This document shows, piece by piece, positions 1-8,483 of a stretch of DNA of 27,135 nt. Numbering within the stretch: the stretch's first letter is position 1; each line of letters starts with the position of its first letter. This DNA comes from JBFELO01 sp041552055 (lineage in GTDB: Bacteria > Acidobacteriota > Thermoanaerobaculia > Thermoanaerobaculales > Sulfomarinibacteraceae), in the NCBI GenBank assembly GCA_041552055.1, contig JBFELO010000060.1, forward strand, positions 1-27,135, read 5' to 3'. The position numbers were made by a program, and so were the translations under genes. The notes below the pieces were generated by a model. It was not told the DNA's origin. It worked only from the letters and a program-made list of their open reading frames with translations, and did not search any database.

Positions 1-369
1 AACGCCGGCGCGCCGGATCCCTATCTGATTCGGCCGGCCGGGCCGCCGCAGCCGCTGTCGGTGCCCGGCCCTCGACTGCCGCTGGGCGTTCGTGAGGAGG
101 TCGCCTACGTCTCCCGTACGGCCGAGGTTGCCGACGACGAGGGTCTCCTGCTGCTGACGGACGGCCTGCCCGAGGCTCGGGACGCGGTCGGGGAGCCGTT
201 GGGGTACCAGGCCCTGGAATCGATGCTCTCCGAAGAGCCGACGGCAGGATCGCCCTCTACATGGCTGACCGGGCTCTTCGACAGGGTCCAGCGGAGGACC
301 GGCCGCGTACCGGAGGACGACTGGACCGCGGCGATGCTGGTGCCGCGCGGAGCCGAGGCGGAACCGTGA
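1..369 (+). CDS. SpoIIE/RsbU-type PP2C phosphatase, C-terminal part (gene cut by window start)
   Basis: The frame is open from base 1 and encodes 122 residues. It opens with NAGAPDPYLIRP, which matches the NAGHPPP strand of SpoIIE/RsbU PP2C phosphatases. LLLLTDGLPEARD follows, the metal-binding TDG-EA motif of the family, and the protein ends with DDWTAAMLVP, the usual DD(I/R)T last strand. Such enzymes dephosphorylate anti-sigma antagonists or act as output domains of sensors; the sensor or N-terminal part lies outside the window, so the input is unknown. The stop codon overlaps the GTG start of the next gene (GTGA), implying translational coupling to the GntR/ABC genes. The family call is firm; the partner is unknown. 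Confidence 0.85.
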   Translation, partial: NAGAPDPYLIRPAGPPQPLSVPGPRLPLGVREEVAYVSRTAEVADDEGLLLLTDGLPEARDAVGEPLGYQALESMLSEEPTAGSPSTWLTGLFDRVQRRTGRVPEDDWTAAMLVPRGAEAEP

Positions 370-746
370 TCCTGAACCTGTCGGAGCTTTCCGACGAGCC
401 GCTGCACGCGCAGGTTTCGCGCCAGATCCGGGCGAAGATCCTGTCCCAGGACCTGGCTGGCGGCGACGCACTGCCCTCGATCCGGCGCCTGGCCAGAGAG
501 CAGCGGATCAGCGTCATCACCGTGCAGCGCGCGTACGACGACCTCGAGCGTGAGGGGCTGGTGCGGTCCCGCCGCGGCAAGGGGTTCTGGGTGGCACCCA
601 TCCCCAGGGGGAGGAAACAGAAGATGGCCAAGGATCGGTTTACGAACGAACTGCGGAAGCTGGTGGCGCACGCCGCCGCGGAGGGATTGAGCAAAGCCGA
701 CATGCGGCGCATCCTGGACGGGCTTCTGACGAGGGGGGTGCACTGA
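366..746 (+). CDS. GntR family transcriptional regulator, YtrA-like
   Basis: A 126-residue protein. The GTG at 366 is chosen because it overlaps the upstream stop and puts the protein start just before the conserved region; a longer reading from 261 would run inside the phosphatase gene. Residues about 10-75 form a GntR winged helix: PLHAQVSRQIRAKI, then LPSIRRLA and ITVQRAYDDLEREGLV for the recognition helix and wing, then SRRGKGFWV. The short C-terminus, without a large effector domain, is typical of the YtrA subfamily, dimeric repressors usually encoded beside ABC exporters that they control. Its stop overlaps the ATG of the ABC ATPase (TGATG). By inference it autoregulates this operon. 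Confidence 0.9.
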   Translation: MILNLSELSDEPLHAQVSRQIRAKILSQDLAGGDALPSIRRLAREQRISVITVQRAYDDLEREGLVRSRRGKGFWVAPIPRGRKQKMAKDRFTNELRKLVAHAAAEGLSKADMRRILDGLLTRGVH

Positions 747-1657
747 TGAACGATCGCCTGCCGGAGACCGCTCCCGCCGCCCGCCTTTTCGGGCTGATCA
801 AGCGTTTTCCGGGGTTTCAGCTGGGACCGATCGACCTCGCTTTGGAGCCCGGGACCGTGCTCGCCCTGGTAGGTCCAAACGGCGCGGGCAAGACGACGAC
901 CCTCAACTGCATGGCCGGCTTGCTGGTTCCCGAGGAGGGAGGCACCGAGGTGTTCGGCGCCCAAGTCCACCCGTCACGGACGGAGTACCGGCGAGACGTG
1001 GGTTACGTCGCCGAGGAGGCCGGTTTCTTCCAGCGCTGGACCGCCGGCCGCAACCTGGCCTACCTGGCCGAGCTTCTGCCCGGATGGTCGCACGACCGTG
1101 CACGCCAGCTCTCCGAGCGCATCGCGCTGCCCCTGGACAAGCCGGTGAGCAAGCTGTCACGTGGCAACAAGACCAAGCTCGCTCTGGTGGCGGCGATGGC
1201 ACACCGTCCCCGTCTGCTCCTGCTGGACGAGCCGACCGCCGGTCTGGACCCGATCGTCAGAGCGGAGGTCTTGGACGTGCTGTGGGAAATCATCGAGGAC
1301 GGAGAGCACGCGGTCCTCTACTCGACCCACATTCTGTCCGACATCAGCCGGCTGGCCGACGAGCTGGCCTTCCTTCGCGACGGTCAGATCGTGCTGCGCA
1401 CCGGGCGGGACGAGCTGAGCGAGCGCTGGCGACGGGTCTCTTTCCGGCTGCCGGACGAGGAGGTCGAACTCTCCGGTGTGGTCGAGCACCGCCGCGTGCG
1501 CGCCGAGCATCAGGTGATTACCCGGGATGCCGAGGCCACCCTGCAGCAGCTCACCGAGCTCGGGGCCGAGGCGATGGAGGTCGCACGTATGAGCGTGGAC
1601 GAGATCGCGGTACAGATCCTCAAGGAGGGGCACCATGTGGCGCGCCTTGAAAACTGA
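746..1657 (+). CDS. ABC transporter ATP-binding protein
   Basis: A 303-residue nucleotide-binding subunit. Walker A is GPNGAGKT at residues 43-50, the ABC signature is LSRGNKTKL at about 137-145, Walker B is LLLLDEP at 157-163, the D-loop is AGLD, and the switch histidine lies in YSTHIL at about 195. The signature has SRG in place of the canonical SGG, a variation seen in YtrB/EcsA-type export ATPases. About 80 residues follow the ATPase core and probably contact the permease. The start overlaps the regulator stop by one base, and the last 23 bases overlap the permease gene, so the three are almost certainly translated together. The substrate is unknown; YtrA-linked exporters often respond to envelope stress or antibiotics. 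Confidence 0.93.
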   Translation: MNDRLPETAPAARLFGLIKRFPGFQLGPIDLALEPGTVLALVGPNGAGKTTTLNCMAGLLVPEEGGTEVFGAQVHPSRTEYRRDVGYVAEEAGFFQRWTAGRNLAYLAELLPGWSHDRARQLSERIALPLDKPVSKLSRGNKTKLALVAAMAHRPRLLLLDEPTAGLDPIVRAEVLDVLWEIIEDGEHAVLYSTHILSDISRLADELAFLRDGQIVLRTGRDELSERWRRVSFRLPDEEVELSGVVEHRRVRAEHQVITRDAEATLQQLTELGAEAMEVARMSVDEIAVQILKEGHHVARLEN

Positions 1658-2273
1658 GCTCGGGTACTTCTGGCCGTGGCTGCTCGGCGGTCTGGGCATC
1701 GCCGCGTTCGTCGTGGTTCTGCTCAGTGTGTTGGTGCGGTTCCTTGAAGAAGGACAGGGTCCGCCGAGCTTTGTCATCGCGATGTTCCCGATCATCGCCG
1801 GAATGGTCGTGGCCTTCGTGGCCCAGGGGTATCGAGTCGAGGAACGGCGGGCGCGGTTGCTGCTGGCCGGGCCCCTCACTCCCCGCCAGCTCGCCGGTGT
1901 GACGGTCATGCTGCCGGTATGTTTCGTCGGTCTGGGCGTGCTCGCAGCGGCTCCGATGATCGGTCTGGCCACGTTGATTTCTGGGAAGTTCGAGCCCTCT
2001 GCCCTGCGCATGGTGGCTGGCTTTGCCAGCCAGTTCTGGGCGTATGCGCAGTTGGGGCCGCTGGCGCAGGAATCGAGCGCGGCCCGTCGCCAACGGCGCT
2101 CCACGGCGACCATCGTCGGCTGGGCGGTGTTTGTCGGAGCGATCCTGGTTCTGGCGGTGACCCAGTTCTTCATGCACTCGGTTTATGGACATATCGGGGT
2201 TGTGATGGCCGCCATCGTCGCCTTGGGACTCGCCGCGGCGCTCTATCAGCGTCGCACCGACTTCACGCGCTGA
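1635..2273 (+). CDS. ABC-2 type transporter permease (small membrane subunit)
   Basis: A 212-residue hydrophobic protein starting inside the 3' end of the ATPase gene; GAGGGG lies 6-11 bases before the ATG. Membrane segments are visible at about residues 14-36, 46-66, 85-115 and two close together at about 158-205. There is no large periplasmic domain. It does not carry a motif I can assign beyond general ABC-2 permease character, so the call rests on the overlap with the ATPase and on topology. The last gene of the operon; a GC-rich hairpin follows the stop. Confidence 0.75.
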   Translation: MWRALKTELGYFWPWLLGGLGIAAFVVVLLSVLVRFLEEGQGPPSFVIAMFPIIAGMVVAFVAQGYRVEERRARLLLAGPLTPRQLAGVTVMLPVCFVGLGVLAAAPMIGLATLISGKFEPSALRMVAGFASQFWAYAQLGPLAQESSAARRQRRSTATIVGWAVFVGAILVLAVTQFFMHSVYGHIGVVMAAIVALGLAAALYQRRTDFTR

Positions 2274-2282
2274 GTGGAGACC

Positions 2283-2306
2283 CGACCGCGCGGGAAAGCC
2301 CGGTCG
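2283..2306 (+). terminator. Hairpin after the ABC operon, possible terminator
   Basis: CGACCG (2283-2288) and CGGTCG (2301-2306) form a perfect six-base stem ten bases after the permease stop. An alternative inner pairing CGGG/CCCG competes with it. There is no run of T after the stem, so intrinsic termination is only a possibility. Confidence 0.35.
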
Positions 2307-2364
2307 CGACCTACGGGAACGTAATGCACGGGAGTAACCATGACTCGACAAGGATGACTCTGGA

Positions 2365-3513
2365 TCACTCCGGTACCGACGCCTCGGCGTCGACCATTAC
2401 CTGTAGCCAGTCGATGTCGCCCTCACTTTCCACCGGGGATGATGAATCCGACCAGCGCCAACGTACGACATGGACATCTTCGGGCACCAGTTCCGAGAGG
2501 AGGGCGGACCGGACCTCTGCCGCGGCAGGCGGCGAGAAGTAGCGGCGCGGAAGGGCGGCGAAGATCGAGGGATCGGGGTCGGGCTGCAGCTCCTCGGGGA
2601 CGGGGGCCACCGCGGCCGTCACGAGATCAGGGGCCACCCAACGGCCCTCGAGCGACATCAGAGCCTGCCAGGCATCGACCGGAGGCCGCTCGAGGTGGTC
2701 GGGTCCCGGAGTGAACTCCTCCAAAGAGAGCACGGTGCCCTCCACCGAGATCGTGAGACGGGCGGGGAACGGGTCGTAGACGAGACGGGTCAGCTCGTTG
2801 AGCGAGTATGCTTTTCCCTGTGAGACCACGAGTGCATCCGAGACGGCCTCCATCGCATCTTTGACCAGTGCCAGTAGGTCTTCCTCACGAGAATCGAGGA
2901 CACCGGCAGGCCCATTATCCCCGTGCTCGTCGAAGATTTGTGCGAGACACGGCACCGCGCGAGTCGGAGATTGGTCAAGGTACTCGTACAGGTCGATCAC
3001 GGCCTCGAAGTAGATGGCGAGCTGCTCCGACCACTCCAGAAGTCTGCGTTCCACGTCGTCACGCTGCCGTGAGGTGGCCCGAGACCCACCCGTCGGGAAC
3101 AGCTGGAGTTCAGCCGTTGGACCGTTGGCGAACAGGCTGCCGGTGAGGCCGTCGGCCTCGAGCAACCGGGCGACCTCGTCGAAGGATGGGAGTACCACGC
3201 TGTGGATCGATCGCCTGACTTCGCCACGGACCCGTTCTAGGCTCGTGTGCTCGGCCAGCGGATCGAGAGTCTGGAATCGTTGACTCCAGGGGTCTAGATC
3301 GTGTTCGAGGTCGGCACGGGCATCGTCCATGCGGTCTTCGAGTTCGACGTTGTCTTCGGCGCGATCGGGCTCCGCCACCTGTTGCAGGGCGGTTACCACG
3401 ATCGCTCCGTGGCTGGTGAAAACGAGGTGCAGGTGGTCGCGCACGGGTTCGTCGAAGCAACCGATGAGCGGGAGGCAGAGCAGGGCGATCAGGGTTGCAC
3501 GCGCGCGTCGCAT
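2365..3513 (-). CDS. Putative lipoprotein of unknown function
   Basis: A 382-residue protein. The ATG at 3511-3513 is chosen over an earlier in-frame one because GGGAGGT lies seven to eight bases upstream and the protein then begins with a lipoprotein signal: MRRAR, a hydrophobic stretch, and the lipobox LIGC with the acylated cysteine at residue 19. The mature part is acidic, with a charged, probably helical stretch at about residues 45-95 and a C-terminal region rich in proline around PVPEELQPDPDP. I recognise no family and no catalytic motif. It is divergent from the C69 dipeptidase gene, 281 bases away, and convergent with the ABC operon. Its location in the membrane or periplasm is a good inference; its role is unknown. 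Confidence 0.75.
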   Translation of the reverse strand: MRRARATLIALLCLPLIGCFDEPVRDHLHLVFTSHGAIVVTALQQVAEPDRAEDNVELEDRMDDARADLEHDLDPWSQRFQTLDPLAEHTSLERVRGEVRRSIHSVVLPSFDEVARLLEADGLTGSLFANGPTAELQLFPTGGSRATSRQRDDVERRLLEWSEQLAIYFEAVIDLYEYLDQSPTRAVPCLAQIFDEHGDNGPAGVLDSREEDLLALVKDAMEAVSDALVVSQGKAYSLNELTRLVYDPFPARLTISVEGTVLSLEEFTPGPDHLERPPVDAWQALMSLEGRWVAPDLVTAAVAPVPEELQPDPDPSIFAALPRRYFSPPAAAEVRSALLSELVPEDVHVVRWRWSDSSSPVESEGDIDWLQVMVDAEASVPE

Positions 3514-3701
3514 GAGTGACCTCCCGAAGTCAGGTTGATTGTCGCATGGGGGTAGGGGAGCAGGGAACGTCCGAGTTTTCCTGGTGTCTTGGGGTGTTCG
3601 ACCGACATTTCCTCGACGGTGCGGTGGTGGAAGACGGAGGTGCTGTAATCCGTGATCGTGCGGCCTACCCTGAATCGAAGCCAGCCTGAAGAGTACACGT
3701 G

Positions 3702-3751
3702 GGGTGCCTCGTTTCGCATTGAAGCAATGCAACAATGGTGAACGTGGCGCC
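3702..3751. repeat. REP-like palindrome, full hairpin copy
   Basis: The left arm GGGTGCCTCGTTTCGCATTG (3702-3721) and the right arm CAATGGTGAACGTGGCGCC (3733-3751) pair at 14 of 19 positions around a short loop. The same sequence, usually as a half copy, recurs at 8331, 10921, 19496 and 26094. The right arm ends 43 bases before the ATG of the C69 dipeptidase, so it probably lies in its promoter or leader. Confidence 0.7.
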
Positions 3752-3794
3752 GCCCACGACCCGAGAAATCTCTCGTCGGCAAGGAGGCAGACGA

Positions 3795-5432
3795 ATGATC
3801 AACAGGACTCTCGTGCTGGCGGTCATCGGATACACGCTCGTGCCGACCGGTGGCCTCGCCTGCACCGACATCGTCGTCGGCAAGGAGGCTTCGGTCGACG
3901 GCTCGGTGATCACTTCGCACACCGGGGCCGCCCCCGACTGCCGAGTGCACGTGGTGCCCGCCCAGACCCACCAGCCCGGAGCCATGGCTCCGGTCTACTT
4001 CGGCATGCTGGAAGCTACGGTGCCGTTCAAGACCTACGGCGAGGTCATCGGTCACATCCCGCAGGTCGAGCGGACCTATCGCTACTTCCACTCGGCCTAC
4101 TCGCACATGAACGAGCACCAGCTCGCGATCGCTGAAACCACCATGGGCCAGCGCAAGGAGCTGGATGCCGACCGCGAGGAGGGTGCCAGGCAGATCATGA
4201 CGATCGAGCAGGCCCAGGCGTTTGCCATGCAGCGTTGCAGGACCGCACGCGAGGCTATCGGACTGATCGGGTCGCTGGTCGAGCAATACGGTTTTCTCCC
4301 CTCCGCCCACGGCTCCGAGGCGCTCGCCATCGCCGATCCGAACGAGGCGTGGGTCATGGAGGTCTTTGCCGTCGGTCCGGACTGGGACCCTGAGAGCGGC
4401 GAGCTGGGTGCCATCTGGGCTGCTCAAAGAGTCCCGGACGACCACGTCACGGTCGTGCCCAACTGGAGCGTTATCAAGGAGGTCGATCTCGGCGACCCGG
4501 ACAGCTTCCTGGCATCTTCCAACTACATGCAGGTCGCGATCGACAACGGATGGTACGACCCGCAGGGCGGTCGGCCGTTCGTATGGCAGGATGCCTACTC
4601 TCCGCCGGTCACCGGCGAGTGGGCGATCAACCGGCTGTGGCTCTTCTACTCGACGGTGGCTCCTTCCCTCAAAGAGTGGCCCGACCGCACCCTGGACAAG
4701 CCGTTTGCCGGCTACGATGCCTACCACCACCCGATCGAGCCGCTGTCCTTCTACCCTTTTTCGGTCAAACCGGAGAAGAAGCTGTCAGTCCAGGACGTGA
4801 TCCGATTCCAGCGATCGGTCTTCGAGGACACCATCTACGACATGTCCGCCGACACCGATTGGCTGGTCCCGGACGAGGAGGGCAAGCTGGTCAAGAGCCC
4901 CCTCGCCACACCGTTTCCGACCTCGCACCTCCGTCAGCTCCTCGACATCACCTGGCACCGCAACGTGTCCAAGGGCGGTTATGGCATGGTCGCCCAGCTC
5001 CGCTCCTGGCTGCCGGATGCCATCGGCGGCGTCTACTGGCTGTACCTCGACAACCAGTACGTCAGCACCTACGTGCCGATCCACGCCGGGGTACAGGAGA
5101 TCTCTCCCTACTACCAGACCTACGACCCGGAGGCGTTTTCCGAAGACTCCGCGAGGTGGTTGATCGACTTCGTGGACAATCTGCTCTACCTGCGCTGGCA
5201 GGAGGCGATGGAGGACGTCAGGGCCGAGCGCGACCCGCTCGAGGACTCGTTCTTCGCCACCCAGGAGGATATCGAAACGAGGGCCCTCGACATCTACCAG
5301 AAGTCACCGGAGGAGGCCGAAAAATTTCTCACCGACCACGCCCGCGAGTGCATGGAGCAGGTCGTCGAGCTCTACCGCAAGCTCCGCAACCAGCTGATCA
5401 CCAAGTACACCAACAACCACGAGTGGTTGTGA
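3795..5432 (+). CDS. Secreted C69 family dipeptidase
   Basis: A 545-residue protein. The ATG at 3795 has AAGGAGG seven bases upstream and begins a signal peptide; earlier in-frame starts lack this. The signal is followed at once by ACTDIVVGKEASVDGS, matching the N-terminal nucleophile block of peptidase family C69 (dipeptidase A/PepD type), so Cys23 would become the catalytic N-terminal residue after processing. Further family blocks are NEHQLAIAETTMG at about 107-119 and NEAWVMEVFAVGP at about 183-195. The family cleaves dipeptides or short acyl-amino substrates; here it would work in the periplasm or outside the cell. It has no operon partner and a REP-like hairpin in its leader. It converges on the kinase gene. 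Confidence 0.9.
   Translation: MINRTLVLAVIGYTLVPTGGLACTDIVVGKEASVDGSVITSHTGAAPDCRVHVVPAQTHQPGAMAPVYFGMLEATVPFKTYGEVIGHIPQVERTYRYFHSAYSHMNEHQLAIAETTMGQRKELDADREEGARQIMTIEQAQAFAMQRCRTAREAIGLIGSLVEQYGFLPSAHGSEALAIADPNEAWVMEVFAVGPDWDPESGELGAIWAAQRVPDDHVTVVPNWSVIKEVDLGDPDSFLASSNYMQVAIDNGWYDPQGGRPFVWQDAYSPPVTGEWAINRLWLFYSTVAPSLKEWPDRTLDKPFAGYDAYHHPIEPLSFYPFSVKPEKKLSVQDVIRFQRSVFEDTIYDMSADTDWLVPDEEGKLVKSPLATPFPTSHLRQLLDITWHRNVSKGGYGMVAQLRSWLPDAIGGVYWLYLDNQYVSTYVPIHAGVQEISPYYQTYDPEAFSEDSARWLIDFVDNLLYLRWQEAMEDVRAERDPLEDSFFATQEDIETRALDIYQKSPEEAEKFLTDHARECMEQVVELYRKLRNQLITKYTNNHEWL
5413..5430 (+). terminator. Perfect hairpin across the dipeptidase stop codon
   Basis: ACAACCAC (5413-5420) and GTGGTTGT (5423-5430) are perfect eight-base complements separated by GA. 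The right arm runs into the TGA stop. Only ATTGTTCC follows, not a clear T-tract, so this may be a weak terminator or an mRNA-stabilising hairpin between convergent genes. Confidence 0.35.
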
Positions 5433-5543
5433 TTGTTCCACAACTGTCACGGATCACCTCCGCACGACCGATGCCGCCACCTACACGTCGCGATGTGCAA
5501 ACATGATCAGTGGCACCCTCTTCGGGCACCCCCTGTGCAGCCT

Positions 5544-7907
5544 TTACTCATCTGCCTCCCCACCGGGATTTGGAGAAACCGTCAACCCCTCCAATCCCGC
5601 CTTCGCCAACCCCTCCATCAGATGGTCGGTCAATCCGGGAGTGTATCCGTGGCGCTCGATCAGCTCCTGCCGAATGTCCCCGACGGGTCGCGACCACAGA
5701 GTGCGCATTTCCTCGAGCGCCTGGACGGCGTCGTCGGGGCGACCGAGCTGCCCGCGGGCTGCGGCAACGAACAGCGGGCCGCGAAAGTCCGGGCCCAGGT
5801 CCATGGCCCTCGCTTCGGCCAATGCTTGTTCGTATCGACCGTGGTGATAGTGATCGTAGAAGGCTCCCATCATGATCCAGCTTGGTGGATTGGGGGAGAG
5901 CGCGATTGCTTTTCGCACCAGCGGCAGGCCGCGCTCGAAGTCCTCCTGCTGGGTGAGGTAGAGGCCGAGGACGGACAGCCACAGGGCGTTGTTCGGGCTG
6001 AGATCGATCGCTCGACGCCCCTCGATCATGGCGAGATCGTGCTCACCACTGAATGTGTGGATCAGCGAGAGGGCGCCGTGAGCCACGTGGCTGGCGGTGT
6101 CGAGCTGCACGGCCTCTTCGGCCAGCTCGTGGGCCCGGTCGAGGGCATCGTACTCATCGGTGCGCTCGTTCCAGCGGTGGTGATACTCCTCGCCATACAG
6201 ATAGGCAAGCCAGGCCAAACCATCGACGTAGTCGGTGTCGGTCTCGATCACACGTTCCAGGCAATCTCGCGCCGCAAGGTGGTTTTCTTCGGTGTGGACC
6301 TGCAGGTACTCGTAGGCGCGCAAGACGCAATCGTAGCTGTCGAGGCTTGCCGGGGCCTTGCGCCTCGCGGCAGGCAACCCGGCCCGAGTGAGGGCACCGT
6401 AGGATCCAGCGATCGCGTTGACCACCTGTCCGGTCAATTCGTCCTGCAAGTCGAACAGATTGCTTGCCGTCAGGTCACGTTCGTAGTTGGAGCCCCACAC
6501 CAACCGCCCGTCGTGGGAATCGGACAGTTGCACTCTAAGCCGGATGCGCTGTCCCGTTTTACGAACGCTTCCCTGCAACACGTAGCGCGCATCGAGAGAA
6601 GCTCCGATCTCGCGGACGTCGACATCGCTGCCCTTGTACCGAGCCGTCGAGCTGCGGGCGATCGTGGACAGTTCGTTGTAGTGAGAAAACTCGGTGATGA
6701 TGTCCTCTGTCAAACCGTCGCTGAAGTACTCCTGATCAGGATCGCCACTGGCGTTGGCAAAGGGCAGCACAGCGATCGACGGTCCGTTCGACCGGGATTG
6801 TTGCGTGAGAACGTCAGCACTGGGAGCTGGATTCGTGACATCACGTGATGGCTGGTGTTCCGCGGATTTTCGAAGCACGATCGTGATGAGAACCATGGCG
6901 ATGACCACCGCGACCGCAGCAAACACGCGGCTCCAGCGTCGCTCCAGGCCCTGGACTTCGGATGACGACATTCCGGCGACCCGGTCGGCAAACGAATCGC
7001 GCCTCAAGCGCTTGAGATCTGCGCATAGATCGGCGGCGCTCTGATATCGCAGAGCAGGGTCCTTCTCCAGCGCCTTGTTGACGATCTGTTCCAATTCGGC
7101 CGGGACCGCCTTATTGAGCTCCATCGGCGCGGTCGGCGCTCGGTTGAGAATCGCATCGAACACCGCCGCGGAAGAGGTACCCTCGAAGGCGCGGCGGGCG
7201 GTGATCATCTCGTAGAGCACCACGCCCAGCGAGAAGATGTCTGTTCGGTGGTCGAGCTGCTTGCCAAGGGCCTGCTCGGGCGACATGTAGGAGATCGTGC
7301 CGACCACGGACCCCGGAGTGGTCATGTCCAGCTTCGTTTGAGTCTCGTCGTCCTCACCGGGCTCGAACGCCGCGCCGGCCGAGAGTTTGGCCAGGCCGAA
7401 GTCCAGCATTTTGGCGCGCCGAGCATTCGATCCCTCACCGGCCACGAAGATGTTCGCCGGTTTGATGTCGCGGTGGATGATTCCCTTGTCGTGGGCGGCG
7501 GTGAGGGCGTCGGCAATCTGGATCGCGAGGTCGATTGCGTCCTCGATCTCCATCGGTTGACCGCCGATGTGCTGCTGCAGCGACCGACCCTCCAGCAGTT
7601 CCATGACGATGAAGCGTCGTCCTTCCCACTCACCGATGTCGTGGATCGAACAGATATGAGGATGGTTGAGCGCCGAGGCTGCGCGAGCCTCGCGCAGGTG
7701 GCGATCAACAGCTAGCGCATCCCCGGCCCGTTCTTCCGGAATGAACTTCAACGCGACGCGGCGATGGAGGCGGGTGTCCTCGGCCTTCCAGACGACGCCC
7801 ATCCCGCCCTCGCCGATCTTCTCGATCAGGCGGTAGTGCTGCACGGTCTGTCCGGACGAGATGGGCACGCTGTTCCCCGGGTCTGTTCCACTGACGCCAA
7901 AATCCAT
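5544..7907 (-). CDS. Serine/threonine protein kinase with TolB/FlgO-like and TPR domains
   Basis: A 787-residue protein. The Hanks-type kinase domain spans about residues 25-300: glycine loop IGEGGMG (31-37), VALK with Lys54, helix C Glu73, catalytic HRDIKPAN with Asp147, DFG 169-171, and SPE for APE at 209-211. All catalytic residues are present. One membrane helix lies at about 328-345. From about 375 to 505 comes a domain starting SIAVLPFANASGDPDQEYFSDG, of the TolB/FlgO-like type often found in adenylate cyclases and transcription regulators. TPR-like helices follow to the end. This cytoplasmic kinase, membrane anchor and extracytoplasmic sensor layout is common in Acidobacteriota. The ATG has no strong ribosome site. 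No substrate is encoded next to it. Confidence 0.93.
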   Translation of the reverse strand: MDFGVSGTDPGNSVPISSGQTVQHYRLIEKIGEGGMGVVWKAEDTRLHRRVALKFIPEERAGDALAVDRHLREARAASALNHPHICSIHDIGEWEGRRFIVMELLEGRSLQQHIGGQPMEIEDAIDLAIQIADALTAAHDKGIIHRDIKPANIFVAGEGSNARRAKMLDFGLAKLSAGAAFEPGEDDETQTKLDMTTPGSVVGTISYMSPEQALGKQLDHRTDIFSLGVVLYEMITARRAFEGTSSAAVFDAILNRAPTAPMELNKAVPAELEQIVNKALEKDPALRYQSAADLCADLKRLRRDSFADRVAGMSSSEVQGLERRWSRVFAAVAVVIAMVLITIVLRKSAEHQPSRDVTNPAPSADVLTQQSRSNGPSIAVLPFANASGDPDQEYFSDGLTEDIITEFSHYNELSTIARSSTARYKGSDVDVREIGASLDARYVLQGSVRKTGQRIRLRVQLSDSHDGRLVWGSNYERDLTASNLFDLQDELTGQVVNAIAGSYGALTRAGLPAARRKAPASLDSYDCVLRAYEYLQVHTEENHLAARDCLERVIETDTDYVDGLAWLAYLYGEEYHHRWNERTDEYDALDRAHELAEEAVQLDTASHVAHGALSLIHTFSGEHDLAMIEGRRAIDLSPNNALWLSVLGLYLTQQEDFERGLPLVRKAIALSPNPPSWIMMGAFYDHYHHGRYEQALAEARAMDLGPDFRGPLFVAAARGQLGRPDDAVQALEEMRTLWSRPVGDIRQELIERHGYTPGLTDHLMEGLAKAGLEGLTVSPNPGGEADE

Positions 7908-8330
7908 TCGCGGGATCTTCTGATCTCAACCCGGGCCGTGACCGATTCCATTCCGGAAACTCGGGTGCGGAGCAGGTACCGAGGGGGTCATGCGCCCAGT
8001 GTCAGCCCGACCGGCCTGCCACTTGACGGCCGCAGCCGATGGGGTCGGAGGGAGTGGAGAGGTTGCCAGGTTTGCGCTTCATGCGCATTCGGGCGCTGTA
8101 CGTGTGCCAGGTCCGAGGATGAAGTCTTCTCCGACCTCGGATCGAACTCAGTGCGCGGGCGATCGCTCGTTACGGTTTTCGATCACGCGACATCGCGACG
8201 CCGCTCGACAGGCATGGGGCCTCCGTCACTCGTTGGCCGAACCACTTGCTGAAAATGGGGCGAGAGGATTCCGAGTTCAGCGACCGCCTCGACGCTCCCG
8301 AGCGAGCGATCTCGAGCCCCGATGAGGGCA

Positions 8331-8355
8331 GTGCAACAATGCGGAACGTGGCACC
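8331..8355 (-). repeat. REP-like repeat, half copy
   Basis: GCAACAATGCGGAACGTGGC followed by ACCC reads, on the minus strand, as GGGTGCCACGTTCCGCATTG plus TTGC, matching the arms at 3702, 10921 and 26094. No partner arm is visible within 150 bases. An apparent N-terminal extension of the permease frame (from 8322) is made of this repeat, which is a reason to reject that start. Confidence 0.65.
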
Positions 8356-8402
8356 CTACCCAGCATCCAGACACCACCGGGCAACCAATGGCTGGACGTC
8401 CG

Positions 8403-8419
8403 CATCTCATATTAAGATG
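8403..8419. promoter_or_regulatory. Small inverted repeat upstream of the permease gene
   Basis: CATCT (8403-8407) and AGATG (8415-8419) flank the AT-rich CATATTA, about 65 bases before the permease GTG. In an otherwise GC-rich stretch this could be an operator or overlap a promoter. Position is the only support. Confidence 0.25.
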
Positions 8420-8483
8420 TCGCACCAGGGTCGAAGTCCGTAGCGGCCGGATATCGGCCCACGAAGGCCCGGAAGGAAGCTCC

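Larger units (their letters stand above)
7908..8483. other. Intergenic region between divergent kinase and permease genes
   Basis: About 575 bases without a convincing gene. It contains the two promoters by position, although no clear -35/-10 pair is visible. Structures present are a hairpin with TCCGAGG (8112-8118) and CCTCGGA (8135-8141), a half REP-like repeat at 8331-8355, and a small AT-rich inverted repeat at 8403-8419. Reading frames through it in both directions lack codon bias and recognisable motifs. Confidence 0.6.

Noticed and set aside
3514..3735. Longer start for the lipoprotein gene (ATG at 3735)
   Set aside because: It would bury the lipoprotein signal 74 residues inside and run through the REP-like hairpin; the ATG at 3513 has a strong ribosome site.
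5433..6848. Long plus-strand frame of 471 codons
   Set aside because: It is the antisense shadow of the kinase gene, whose domains and catalytic residues are clear on the minus strand.
8322..8483. N-terminal extension of the permease frame from ATG 8322
   Set aside because: The extension translates a REP-like repeat and has no ribosome site; GTG 8484 with GGAAGGAAG fits the family start.
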